From Eubacterium sp. (lineage in GTDB: Bacteria > Bacillota > Clostridia > Oscillospirales > Acutalibacteraceae), in assembly GCA_017543415.1 (NCBI GenBank), contig JAFYGD010000033.1, positions 1 to 7,665 of the forward strand: a stretch of DNA of 7,665 nt, given 5' to 3'. The notes beneath the pieces are model-generated. The model was given only the letters and a program-made list of their open reading frames with translations, had not been told where the DNA came from and searched no databases. Made by a program: the position numbers and the translations under genes. Within the stretch, counting starts at the first letter, position 1; every line of letters begins with the position of its first letter. Positions 1 through 6,412 of the stretch are shown piece after piece.

Positions 1-14
1 AAGTTCTTTAAAAC

Positions 15-47
15 AGATAAAAAATAAAGCAGCGCATTAGCGCTGCT
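15..47 (-). terminator. Intrinsic terminator of tRNA-Ser
   Basis: On the minus strand a perfect 8-bp stem (arms 40-47 and 28-35, AGCAGCGC type) with a 4-nt loop is followed at once by a T-rich stretch running to about position 15. It begins one base after the encoded CCA of the tRNA, so it is well placed to end the tRNA transcript. Nothing else is visible in positions 1-14. Confidence 0.88.
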
Positions 48-48
48 G

Positions 49-141
49 TGGCGGAGAGCAAGGGATTCGAACCCTCGAGTAGGCTTTGACCCACTACACG
101 ATTTCCAATCGTGCTCCTTCGGCCAGCTCGGACAACTCTCC
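49..141 (-). tRNA. tRNA-Ser (anticodon GGA)
   Basis: The minus strand folds into a complete class II tRNA of 93 nt including an encoded CCA (49-51). The 7-bp acceptor stem pairs 135-141 with 53-59 and ends in a single T-G wobble pair. The 5-bp anticodon stem encloses loop TTGGAAA, with anticodon GGA at 104-106, which decodes UCC and UCU serine codons. A long variable arm of about 6 bp (AGTGGG against CCTACT), as expected for tRNA-Ser, is followed by a T arm with loop TTCGAAT. A promoter lies just upstream and a terminator directly after the CCA, so it is a single-gene transcription unit. All arms are intact and there is no sign of an attachment-site duplication or integrated element. Confidence 0.97.
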
Positions 142-161
142 AAATATATTATATTATTTAA

Positions 162-191
162 TTGACTATGCTATTATACATTATAGATAAT
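162..191 (+). promoter_or_regulatory. Predicted sigma-A promoter of the aldo/keto reductase
   Basis: TTGACT (162-167, 5 of 6 to consensus) and GATAAT (186-191, 5 of 6) are separated by 18 bp, giving an expected start near 198 and a leader of about 25 nt. An alternative -10, TATAGA at 182-187, would have a 14-bp spacer and is less likely. The element overlaps the divergent tRNA promoter base for base. Confidence 0.55.
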
Positions 192-201
192 TAAATTGCA
201 A
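173..201 (-). promoter_or_regulatory. Predicted sigma-A promoter of tRNA-Ser
   Basis: Read on the minus strand, TTGCAA (201-196, 4 of 6 matches to the -35 consensus) is followed after 17 bp by a perfect TATAAT -10 (178-173). The expected start near 166 leaves a leader of about 25 nt before the mature tRNA 5' end at 141. It is interleaved with the opposing promoter of the reductase gene. Confidence 0.65.
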
Positions 202-222
202 GTATAATTTTGAGGTGGAATT

Positions 223-1218
223 ATGTTTACTGCTAATGAGTCAAGATATGAAAATGCTGCGTTCAATTACCTGCCCGACAGCGGGCTTGCGCTGCCGAGG
301 ATTTCGCTCGGGTTGTGGCAGAATTTCGGCACTGACGCGGATTATGACGAAATACGCGATATTATACTCACAGCGTTTGACAGCGGTATTACGCATTTTG
401 ATTTGGCGAACAACTACGGTCCCGCACCGGGAAGCGCAGAAATAAACTTTGGCAAAATACTTAAAAACGATTTACTCCCCTACCGCGACGAGCTGATTAT
501 TTCAACTAAGGCTGGTTACGAAATGTGGGCAGGTCCTTACGGCGGAAAGGGCGGTTCAAGGAAATACCTTACAGCCTCGCTTGACCAAAGCTTAAAAAGG
601 CTTGGACTTGACTATGCTGACTTGTTTTACCACCACTGTATGACGCCCGAAACGCCGCTGTACGAAACTGCGATGTGCCTTGGCGACATTGTACGTCAGG
701 GCAAGGCTTTATACATAGGAATAAGCAATTACGACGGTAAAACAATGCACAGGATGAGCCACCGCTGTGAGGACTACAACGTACCGTTTGTAATAAACCA
801 AAACCGCTACAACATCCTTGACAGAGGCATTGAGGAAAACGGGCTGAAGGAACAATCTGAAAAGAAAAAGAAAGGTATTATTGCCTTTTCACCGCTTGCA
901 CAGGGTAGACTTTCGGATAAATACAGAAACGGCGCGCCCGAATGCTCAAGGCTTTACGGAAAAGAGGAATACAGCAAAAACATAGGGCTTGACAGCAGGC
1001 AGATAAACATTATTGCCTCCCTTTCCGACCTTGCGCACGAAAGGGGCGAAACGCTTTCACAGCTTGCAATAAAATGGCTGCTGAAAAACGGCGTTACCTC
1101 TGTACTTATAGGGGTAAGGACAAAGGCGCAGCTGCTTGAAAACCTTAAGGCGCTTGAGGGCAGCGACATCTCCGATGAGGAAATGAAAAGAATTGACGAG
1201 ATATGCAAAAACGGATGA
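223..1218 (+). CDS. Aldo/keto reductase, YghZ-like (putative L-glyceraldehyde 3-phosphate reductase)
   Basis: This is a 331-residue cytosolic NAD(P)H-dependent TIM-barrel oxidoreductase. The catalytic tetrad is visible: D60 and Y65 in FDLANNYG, K96 in ISTKAG, and H138 in DLFYHH. The stretch at about 99-129 (MWAGPYGGKGGSRKYL, then a SLDQSLKRLGLDY helix) and KALYIGISNY (161-170) are hallmarks of the YghZ/Gpr branch, as is FSPLAQGRL (222-230). The C-terminal cofactor loop reads LIGVRTKAQLLENL (295-308). E. coli YghZ, from memory about 346 residues, reduces L-glyceraldehyde 3-phosphate and other aldehydes such as methylglyoxal; that substrate assignment is by family only. The ATG follows GAGGTGG (212-218) by 4 nt, and an in-frame earlier start is not needed. 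The gene is monocistronic, with its own promoter and a terminator that overlaps its stop codon. A general aldehyde-detoxifying role is the main alternative. Confidence 0.93.
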   Translation: MFTANESRYENAAFNYLPDSGLALPRISLGLWQNFGTDADYDEIRDIILTAFDSGITHFDLANNYGPAPGSAEINFGKILKNDLLPYRDELIISTKAGYEMWAGPYGGKGGSRKYLTASLDQSLKRLGLDYADLFYHHCMTPETPLYETAMCLGDIVRQGKALYIGISNYDGKTMHRMSHRCEDYNVPFVINQNRYNILDRGIEENGLKEQSEKKKKGIIAFSPLAQGRLSDKYRNGAPECSRLYGKEEYSKNIGLDSRQINIIASLSDLAHERGETLSQLAIKWLLKNGVTSVLIGVRTKAQLLENLKALEGSDISDEEMKRIDEICKNG

Positions 1219-1244
1219 GGTTATTCCTCATCCGTTTATTTTTG
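1205..1244. terminator. Bidirectional terminator between the reductase and LRR genes
   Basis: A perfect 12-bp stem (1209-1220 with 1226-1237) encloses the loop TTATT. On the plus strand it is followed by TTTATTTTTG; on the minus strand the matching side ends in TTTTTGC (1211-1205). The stem contains the stop codon of the reductase (1216-1218) and the last bases of the LRR gene (1236-1238), so two convergent genes share it with almost no spacer. Confidence 0.88.
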
Positions 1245-2525
1245 TTCTTCATATGCTAATTCAGCGCCGGCTTTGAAGGTAATGCTTTTAACTATTTCAT
1301 CGGTAAAAATACTTGTGTCAATATAATTTAATTCACAATCCACTTTATAAAGCGGTGTATTAATTTCAGCAGCGTTTTTCGGAAGAACAAGCGTTTTTAT
1401 CAAAGAGTTACTGCAATCCAGTGTGGTAAGCGCTGTACACCCCTTTAAATCAAGATATGTAAGCTTTGTGTTTTCACAGTATAACTCCTGAAGCTTTGTA
1501 AAATCGGATAATTTTAGCTCTCCCGTGACCTCAGTATCAGCAATATCAATTGCAACTATTCTGTACTCGTTTCCGTCAAATTCAAACAGGACGTTGTTTT
1601 GTAATTTTTCGGTATCTAAATTACCGTTTTTATCAAGCCAGTCAAGTTCTTTACTATTACTGTTTGAAAAAACAAAAGACTTTAAAGCCTTTAATTCGGC
1701 TGAATTATATTCCGCTTTTTCGGGAACAGCCTGAGGATAATAGTTGACATATACATCACTGAACTTCAAATCGTCAAATTTCTTATACAGTTCACCGCCC
1801 TCATGGGTATCAAGATAATTATAGCAACAAGTTATTGAAGTTAACGCTTTGTTATTATCAATATTAATTGTTGTAAGCTTATTGAAAGCACAGGAAAGCT
1901 CCTTAAGTGAAGTCAGCGAAGAAACATCAATAGAATTCAGTTTACAGTCATCGCACTTAAACTCAACTAATGCGGTGTTAGCTGAAACGTCAATACCGCC
2001 TTTTGAAAAATCGTTAAAGCTGCAATCAAATGTTTTCAGCTTTTTACAATCCGAAACATTTAGTGTAGTAAGAAAATTAGAAGATATATTAAGACTGACA
2101 AGCTGAGCACAACCGCTTAAATCCACTTCGGTTAATTTGTTCATCATCAGATTTACACTTTCAAGACACGAAAAGCCCGATAAATCCAGCTTGCCCTCTA
2201 TGTCAAGATAAGGCAATTCTATTTCGGAAACATTACCGTTGCTGTTATATGTAATTCCCTCCCACGATGAAGGCTCGTCAATATTCCATTTCAGAAGCTC
2301 TGAATTTTTTTCAAAGCGGTACATTTCTTTAAGAGCGGCTTTCTCCTCTTCCTTGGTTTTCACAACCAGGTTAACCGTTGTTTGGGTTATTGAAGTCTGT
2401 GTTTCGGGTTTTGAAGTTTTTTTGCCGAGATTTTGGTTAATAAATACAACAGCGATAACGGCTGTCAGAATAACTGAAACAACTGTAAGAATTATACCTG
2501 TAATTCTTCCGTTATTTGAATCCAT
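1236..2525 (-). CDS. Membrane-anchored leucine-rich-repeat protein
   Basis: This is a 429-residue predicted surface protein of unknown partner. A short N-terminal tail is followed by one hydrophobic segment (about 8-30), then a Thr/Lys-rich linker (31-57), so it should be held by an uncleaved signal anchor with the rest outside the cell. There is no lipobox and no LPXTG sorting signal. Residues 58-240 and 274-405 are two copies of the same module. Each has a short helical cap (AALKEMYRF; ELKALKSFVF), a W-containing strand, an acidic GKLDLSGF/GELKLSDF entry, LRRs of the type LxxLxCSxNxLTxLDLSGC, and an exit with NYLDT or NYIDT. About 13 cysteines sit mainly at LRR positions. The ATG is preceded by AAGGAAG (2538-2532) at 6 nt. 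It is last in the minus-strand cluster, 48 nt after the hydrolase gene. Such proteins usually bind ligands or adhere; no specific function can be read here. Confidence 0.88.
   Translation of the reverse strand: MDSNNGRITGIILTVVSVILTAVIAVVFINQNLGKKTSKPETQTSITQTTVNLVVKTKEEEKAALKEMYRFEKNSELLKWNIDEPSSWEGITYNSNGNVSEIELPYLDIEGKLDLSGFSCLESVNLMMNKLTEVDLSGCAQLVSLNISSNFLTTLNVSDCKKLKTFDCSFNDFSKGGIDVSANTALVEFKCDDCKLNSIDVSSLTSLKELSCAFNKLTTINIDNNKALTSITCCYNYLDTHEGGELYKKFDDLKFSDVYVNYYPQAVPEKAEYNSAELKALKSFVFSNSNSKELDWLDKNGNLDTEKLQNNVLFEFDGNEYRIVAIDIADTEVTGELKLSDFTKLQELYCENTKLTYLDLKGCTALTTLDCSNSLIKTLVLPKNAAEINTPLYKVDCELNYIDTSIFTDEIVKSITFKAGAELAYEEQK
1311..2354 (-). repeat. Tandem protein-level duplication within the LRR gene
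   Basis: The gene encodes two diverged head-to-tail copies of one module: module A at about 1803-2354 (residues 58-241) and module B at about 1311-1706 (residues 274-405). Shared positions include ALK near the start, NS(K/-)EL.W, GN followed by an I.++D strand, G(K/E)L.LS.F, NKLT or TKLT followed by DL.GC, and NY(L/I)DT at the end. The copies are clearly diverged at DNA level, so this is an old duplication rather than a recombination-active repeat. Module B is shorter by one or two LRR turns. Boundaries are approximate. Confidence 0.65.
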
Positions 2526-2548
2526 TTTCTTCTTCCTTTAAATACATG

Positions 2549-2568
2549 GGGGGGCAAAACTGTCCCCC
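2549..2568. other. GC-rich hairpin in the hydrolase-LRR gap
   Basis: A run of seven G (2548-2554) faces five C (2564-2568). On the plus strand the stem is 8 bp with one G-T pair and loop AAAC; on the minus, transcribed strand the G-T position becomes an A-C mismatch, leaving 5 bp plus 2 bp. The minus strand continues ATGTATTTAAAGG into the LRR ribosome binding site without a clean U tract. It therefore looks more like an mRNA-stabilising hairpin or a leaky terminator than a full stop. I see no promoter in this gap. Confidence 0.55.
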
Positions 2569-2573
2569 GTTGT

Positions 2574-3740
2574 TTATTCTTCTTCGTTTGTTTCTTCTTT
2601 CTTTTTAACAAGCGGGATTTTGGCTGTAATGTTTTTTACATAGCCCATTGCTTTTTGCGTTTTTTCTGAAACATAGCCCTTTGCAAAATCCGCCATAACC
2701 TTACGGGCAAGCGCCATAAAGCGCTCCTTTTGCTCGTGGTTAAGAGTCTGGATGGAATCAATGATAATTGTCATCAGGCTTACGTCAACCTTTTTCAAAT
2801 CGTAAAAATCGGTTATACCGAGCTCGTTTGCGGTTTGTTCAAGCGCGTCATAAAAGACCTCTAAATCCTTATCGCCGATATAAACAACAAGCTCGTTGAG
2901 ATAGGTGCTTATTTTATCCGATTCCTCCGTAAAGCTTTCGGTTACACAAAAGCGGTCGTCGTCAATTTCCCAGGTTGTAACATTATGCTGCTTACCTGTT
3001 TTTGCGTTGCTTGCAACTATAATGGGCGCCTTTGCCATATGCAACGCTCTGCCGACAAGCGAGCCCTGCGGACAGTAGATATTGAGTCTGTCCTCAACTT
3101 GTTTATAATCGTATCTGTCAAAGAACCACAGCGGAAATCCCGGCGCGTCAAAGGTATCAACGCTTTTAATACTTGTCTGAAGCGAATTTGCGCAGTTAAC
3201 GCAGGCGTAAACGGCAAGGTTGCCGCCCTTTGAATGGCCGCAGAGCCTAACGGGTCCGTCGTGAACCATAGCGGTTTCCTGAAAATAATGGAGCGCTTCA
3301 ATCTGCGCGGGAATCGGGAACATATAGGCAAGCATTGCGCTTTCCTTAAAGCCCGCAACGGTGGCGTCCGTTCCCCTGAAAGCAACAAGCAGAGTATCGT
3401 CCGAAAGGAGGAAATTTGCCCCTGCAATCTGCTTATCAATAGAATCGTTTACGTTATCAATATAATCGCTTACAACAACGGTGCCGAAGCGCTTTGTTCC
3501 CGAACATACGGTAAGAAGGCGCGCGGCTCTTTTTGCAACGTCAAGAAGCAAATCAATGTCCTCATCAGTGTTTTTTTCATAAAACTTTGCCGCTGCTTCG
3601 TCAAGCGTAAAGATATCCTTAGGTCCGATTATTCCTTTAAAATCGTTATAGATAAGCTGTGAAAATATTAAGCTGTCAATTTCATTAAACGGCTTTTCGC
3701 TGAAATCGTAAGAGCCGTATTTTTCAATATAATCAAACAT
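2574..3740 (-). CDS. Mbeg1-like alpha/beta hydrolase (DUF2974, lipase class 3-like)
   Basis: This is a 388-residue predicted serine hydrolase. The nucleophile elbow is GHSKGGN (168-174, S170), FRGTD (121-125) is the expected oxyanion-hole strand of lipase-3-type folds, and FDAPGF (197-202) plus QHNVTTW (251-257, H252) supply candidate Asp and His partners; the exact triad is an inference. The opening FDYIEKYGSYDFSEKPFNE is typical of the DUF2974 family and supports this start. Residues about 270-388 are a helical C-terminal extension ending in a charged KKKEETNEEE tail. No signal peptide or membrane segment is visible, so it is probably cytosolic, and the substrate is unknown (ester or lipid by family). 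The ATG lies 3 nt after the glnA stop with no Shine-Dalgarno-like sequence, which points to translational coupling. Frame and family are certain; activity is not. Confidence 0.9.
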   Translation of the reverse strand: MFDYIEKYGSYDFSEKPFNEIDSLIFSQLIYNDFKGIIGPKDIFTLDEAAAKFYEKNTDEDIDLLLDVAKRAARLLTVCSGTKRFGTVVVSDYIDNVNDSIDKQIAGANFLLSDDTLLVAFRGTDATVAGFKESAMLAYMFPIPAQIEALHYFQETAMVHDGPVRLCGHSKGGNLAVYACVNCANSLQTSIKSVDTFDAPGFPLWFFDRYDYKQVEDRLNIYCPQGSLVGRALHMAKAPIIVASNAKTGKQHNVTTWEIDDDRFCVTESFTEESDKISTYLNELVVYIGDKDLEVFYDALEQTANELGITDFYDLKKVDVSLMTIIIDSIQTLNHEQKERFMALARKVMADFAKGYVSEKTQKAMGYVKNITAKIPLVKKKEETNEEE

Positions 3741-3743
3741 GGC

Positions 3744-5087
3744 TTAGTGATTGCGCATATATCTGTCGGTTTCCCACTTGCTGACCTGCATGCTGTATTC
3801 ATGCCATTCGCGCTTTTTACCTTCAATATAGTTAGTGAAAACGTGGCTGCCGAGCGCTTCACAGATAAGCGGGTCAGCCTCTGCTTCACGGACAGCCTCC
3901 TGTAAAGAAGCGGGAAGAAGCTCAATTCCGTGCTTTGCAATTTCCTTATCGCTCAGGTCGAATACATTATAATCAATAGGCTCGGGCGGAGTAAGACCGT
4001 TCTTAATTCCGTCAAGTCCCGCTGCAAGGCAGAGAGCCATTTCAAGATAGGGGTTACAGGTCGGGTCAGGTGAACGCAGCTCAACGCGGGTTCCCTTTCC
4101 TCTTGAAGCGGGAACGCGAACGAGCACGCTACGGTTTGAGGTTGACCATGAAAGATAGGTAGGAGCCTCATAGCCCGGAACCAGTCGCTTATATGAATTT
4201 ACAGTCGGATTTGCAATACAGGTAATGCCCTTGATATGCTTAAGAATACCCGCAATAAAAGCGTGGGCTTCCTTTGAAAGACCGAGCTCGCCGTTGGGGT
4301 CATCAAAAATGTTTTTGCCTGTTTTAAGGTCATAAAGGCTCATATTTGTATGCATGCCCGAACCGCAGATACCGTAAATCGGCTTTGGCATAAAGGTTGC
4401 ATGTAAGCCGTGCTTTGTTGCATAGGTTTTAACAACGTGCTTAAAGGTCATAACTCTGTCCGCAGAAAGCATAACGTTGCCGAACTGGAAGTCAATTTCG
4501 TGCTGACCTGCGGCTACCTCATGGTGAGAAGCCTCTATTGTATAGCCCATTTCCTCAAGAGCAAGGCAGATATCGCGGCGGCAGTTTTCGCCGTGGTCAA
4601 TGGGATTGAGGTCAAAATAGCCTGCTTCGTCGCCGGGCTCAAGGGTAGGTCTTCCCTCTTCGTCAAGCTTGAAAAGGAAAAATTCACATTCGGGGCCTAC
4701 GTTGAAGCCGTAGCCCATTTCAGCCGCTTCGTCAATAACCTTCTGAAGAACGTTACGCGGGTCGCCCTCAAAGGGAGTAACGTTATCCGCTTTATATACG
4801 GAGCAGATAAGACGCGCGGTTTTGGCGTTCATATGCTTTCTCCACGGGAAGATAGCCCAGGTATCGTAATCCGGGTGAAGATACATATCGCTTTCATCTA
4901 TTCTTACAAAGCCGTCAATTGACGAGCCGTCAAACATACATTCATTATTAAGCGCTTTTTCAAGCTGGGACACGGTAATTGAAACGTTTTTCATAATACC
5001 GAAAAGGTCGGTAAACTGAAGTCTGATAAACTCAACGTCGTTTTCACGCGCTTCTTTTAAAATCATTTCTTTGGTATATTTAGCCAT
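3744..5087 (-). CDS. glnA: Glutamine synthetase type I (GSI-alpha)
   Basis: This is a 447-residue cytosolic enzyme, normally a dodecamer, making L-glutamine from glutamate, ammonia and ATP. Class signatures in order are [11 protein letters not shown] (52-62), the metal site GPECEFFLF (131-139, E133 and E135), [12 protein letters not shown] (188-199, E190 and E197), GSGMHTN (242-248, H246), [18 protein letters not shown] (292-309, with flap E307), and the substrate-arginine region [19 protein letters not shown] (324-342). Length matches the Bacillus-type alpha subgroup; the insertion and adenylylation tyrosine of GSI-beta are missing. R62 corresponds to the arginine that carries glutamine feedback inhibition in Bacillus GlnA, so direct feedback control is likely. 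The ATG has a perfect AGGAGG (5098-5093) at 5 nt. It sits 14 nt after the capA-like stop and 3 nt before the hydrolase, and no glnR gene or GlnR-type operator is seen nearby. No defect is visible. Confidence 0.97.
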   Translation of the reverse strand: MAKYTKEMILKEARENDVEFIRLQFTDLFGIMKNVSITVSQLEKALNNECMFDGSSIDGFVRIDESDMYLHPDYDTWAIFPWRKHMNAKTARLICSVYKADNVTPFEGDPRNVLQKVIDEAAEMGYGFNVGPECEFFLFKLDEEGRPTLEPGDEAGYFDLNPIDHGENCRRDICLALEEMGYTIEASHHEVAAGQHEIDFQFGNVMLSADRVMTFKHVVKTYATKHGLHATFMPKPIYGICGSGMHTNMSLYDLKTGKNIFDDPNGELGLSKEAHAFIAGILKHIKGITCIANPTVNSYKRLVPGYEAPTYLSWSTSNRSVLVRVPASRGKGTRVELRSPDPTCNPYLEMALCLAAGLDGIKNGLTPPEPIDYNVFDLSDKEIAKHGIELLPASLQEAVREAEADPLICEALGSHVFTNYIEGKKREWHEYSMQVSKWETDRYMRNH

Positions 5088-5101
5088 AAAAACCTCCTGC
5101 T

Positions 5102-6292
5102 TTAGTCAAGTTCTAAAAATTCTTCATCAACAACCTTTTTTGAAAGGCTTGTAAAATATTCAACAGTTGCGCCGTCCTGACACTGTCGGTCGGCAAGGTC
5201 GTTATTATAATCCGAAAGCTTATAAACGCTGAACTTATAGCCGTCGCCCGTTCTTGTGTAATAATCTATAACGGGAGTGAGCTTTGCGTTGGTGATGCTT
5301 ACGTCGTCGCCGTTGCGCTCAATAGTAACCTTTGCCATACCGCCGCACATCTGATTAAGGCTGGTCTGGTGGCTGATAAAGTTACCGATTGAATAGTAAA
5401 CAAGCATTTTTTTGCCCGTTGCTTCGTCTTTAATCCACTCTACATTCTGAAGAACGTGGGGGTGCGTACCTATTACAAGGTCAACGCCGAGCTCAAGGAA
5501 AATCTTGTTGTACTTTCTTTGCTGCTCGTTTACCTCATGGCTGTTTTCTGTTCCCCAATGCGGGAATACGATTACGAAATCGGCGTTCTTTCTTGCCTCT
5601 GTAATATCCTTACGCACATTTTCTTCGGTAAGCATTTTTACAACATAAGGTTTATCCTCAGGAATAGAAATGCCGTTAGTGCCGTAAGTATAATTAAGAA
5701 GGGCAAATTTTATATCGTTCTTCTCATAGTAAGTGATTTTATTATAATCCTCTTCGCTTGCATAGGTACCGATATGGGTAACCTCCGGGTGGTTTGAGAA
5801 GAATTCCAGCTCCTTTTCAATACCCGCGCTGCCTACGTCCATTGTATGGTTTGTTGCACAGGTAAAAACGTCAAAGCCCGCATTGATTGCGGCTTCTCCG
5901 ACCTCCCACGGAGTATTGAAGCAGGGATAACCCGCATATTCAAAGGAAGCGCCGCCGAGCATTGTTTCCTGATTGATAACGGCGATGTCCGCTTTTTCGA
6001 TATAAGGACGGATATTTTCATAAAAGCTGTCGTAATTAAGCGAGCCGTCGTCCTGCTCACCCGCGGCAATCAGGGTGTTATGTATTAAATTATCGCCTAC
6101 CGCAACAAGCGTTACCTTGCTTTTTTTAGGAAGCGTTGTTTCTTCGGCAGTCTGTTCAACCGCAGCTGCTTTTGTTGCAGTAGGGTTGATTTCAGCCGTT
6201 TTTGCAACCTTGCCCGAAACAGCAAGAGCGCTGACTACAAGTACAGCAGCAATAAACGGTATTAACACGGGAAGTAATTTCTTTTTGTTCAT
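5102..6292 (-). CDS. CapA-family membrane-anchored metallophosphatase-like protein
   Basis: This is a 396-residue protein of the PGA_cap/CapA family (calcineurin-like fold), related to the CapA/PgsA subunit of poly-gamma-glutamate synthesis but widespread in clostridia without that polymer. A KKK start and hydrophobic segment (about 6-26) form a signal anchor; an ALA motif (22-24) leaves signal-peptidase cleavage possible. A Thr/Ala-rich linker (31-57) leads to the domain, whose metal-site motifs are all present: VGDN (65-68), NQE (107-109), ATNH (146-149), PHWG (244-247) and GTHPH (275-279). It should therefore be an active-site-complete, extracytoplasmic domain, though its substrate is unknown. 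The start follows GGAGAG (6304-6299) at 6 nt. It is the first gene of the four-gene minus-strand cluster. No CapB, CapC or PgsE-like gene accompanies it, so calling it a capsule gene would be overreach. Confidence 0.92.
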   Translation of the reverse strand: MNKKKLLPVLIPFIAAVLVVSALAVSGKVAKTAEINPTATKAAAVEQTAEETTLPKKSKVTLVAVGDNLIHNTLIAAGEQDDGSLNYDSFYENIRPYIEKADIAVINQETMLGGASFEYAGYPCFNTPWEVGEAAINAGFDVFTCATNHTMDVGSAGIEKELEFFSNHPEVTHIGTYASEEDYNKITYYEKNDIKFALLNYTYGTNGISIPEDKPYVVKMLTEENVRKDITEARKNADFVIVFPHWGTENSHEVNEQQRKYNKIFLELGVDLVIGTHPHVLQNVEWIKDEATGKKMLVYYSIGNFISHQTSLNQMCGGMAKVTIERNGDDVSITNAKLTPVIDYYTRTGDGYKFSVYKLSDYNNDLADRQCQDGATVEYFTSLSKKVVDEEFLELD

Positions 6293-6324
6293 TATAAGCT
6301 CTCCGTTGAAAAAATATTTTATAT

Positions 6325-6353
6325 ATTATACCAAATATTAATCTAATATACAA
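6325..6353 (-). promoter_or_regulatory. Predicted extended -10 promoter of the capA-glnA-hydrolase-LRR cluster
   Basis: On the minus strand a perfect TATAAT (6330-6325) is preceded by TGG, giving an extended -10, with a weak -35 TTGTAT (6353-6348, 3 of 6) at 17 bp. The expected start near 6318 gives a leader of only about 25 nt, leaving no room for a riboswitch or leader attenuator. The whole 120-bp gap (6293-6412) is very AT-rich. Confidence 0.65.
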
Positions 6354-6360
6354 TATAAAA

Positions 6361-6389
6361 TTGACATCTTGTAAATTTTATTGTATAGT
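6361..6389 (+). promoter_or_regulatory. Predicted sigma-A promoter of the CaCA antiporter
   Basis: A perfect TTGACA (6361-6366) and TATAGT (6384-6389, 5 of 6) are separated by exactly 17 bp. Transcription should start near 6396, only about 17 nt before the ATG, so the leader holds little beyond the ribosome binding site. This is the closest match to the vegetative consensus in the window. Confidence 0.8.
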
Positions 6390-6412
6390 AGCACAGGTAA
6401 GGAAGTGATTAT

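Noticed and set aside
49..141. tRNA-Ser as an integration site of a mobile element
   Set aside because: No integrase gene and no second copy of the tRNA 3' end are present in the window.
2512..2547. Possible 11-codon upstream frame (starting MYLKEEE) overlapping the LRR start
   Set aside because: Its ATG is preceded by a C run from the hairpin and has no ribosome binding site; the LRR start has a good one.
3017..3439. 140-codon minus-strand open frame in another frame of the hydrolase gene
   Set aside because: Same-strand frame shadow; the GHSKGGN and FRGTD motifs lie in the other frame.
3234..3662. 142-codon plus-strand open frame antisense to the hydrolase
   Set aside because: It is fully covered by the DUF2974 gene whose motifs are intact, and its predicted product has no recognisable features.
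4410..4922. 170-codon plus-strand open frame antisense to glnA
   Set aside because: It lies wholly inside a highly conserved glnA reading frame, has no convincing ribosome binding site and looks like no known family; it is a by-product of glnA codon use.
5096..5125. TTGACT on the minus strand just before glnA as a -35 element
   Set aside because: It is in the last capA codons and only a few bases from the glnA ribosome binding site, leaving no room for a -10 and a start site.
1236..6292. Defence island or toxin-antitoxin system
   Set aside because: None of the four genes shows nuclease, NTPase, TIR, toxin or antitoxin features; families recognised are metabolic or surface related.
6361..6390. 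Possible GlnR/TnrA-like operator around TTGTAAATTTTATTGTATA
   Set aside because: The right half lacks the NACA of the TGTNA-N7-TNACA pattern; the similarity comes from general AT richness.
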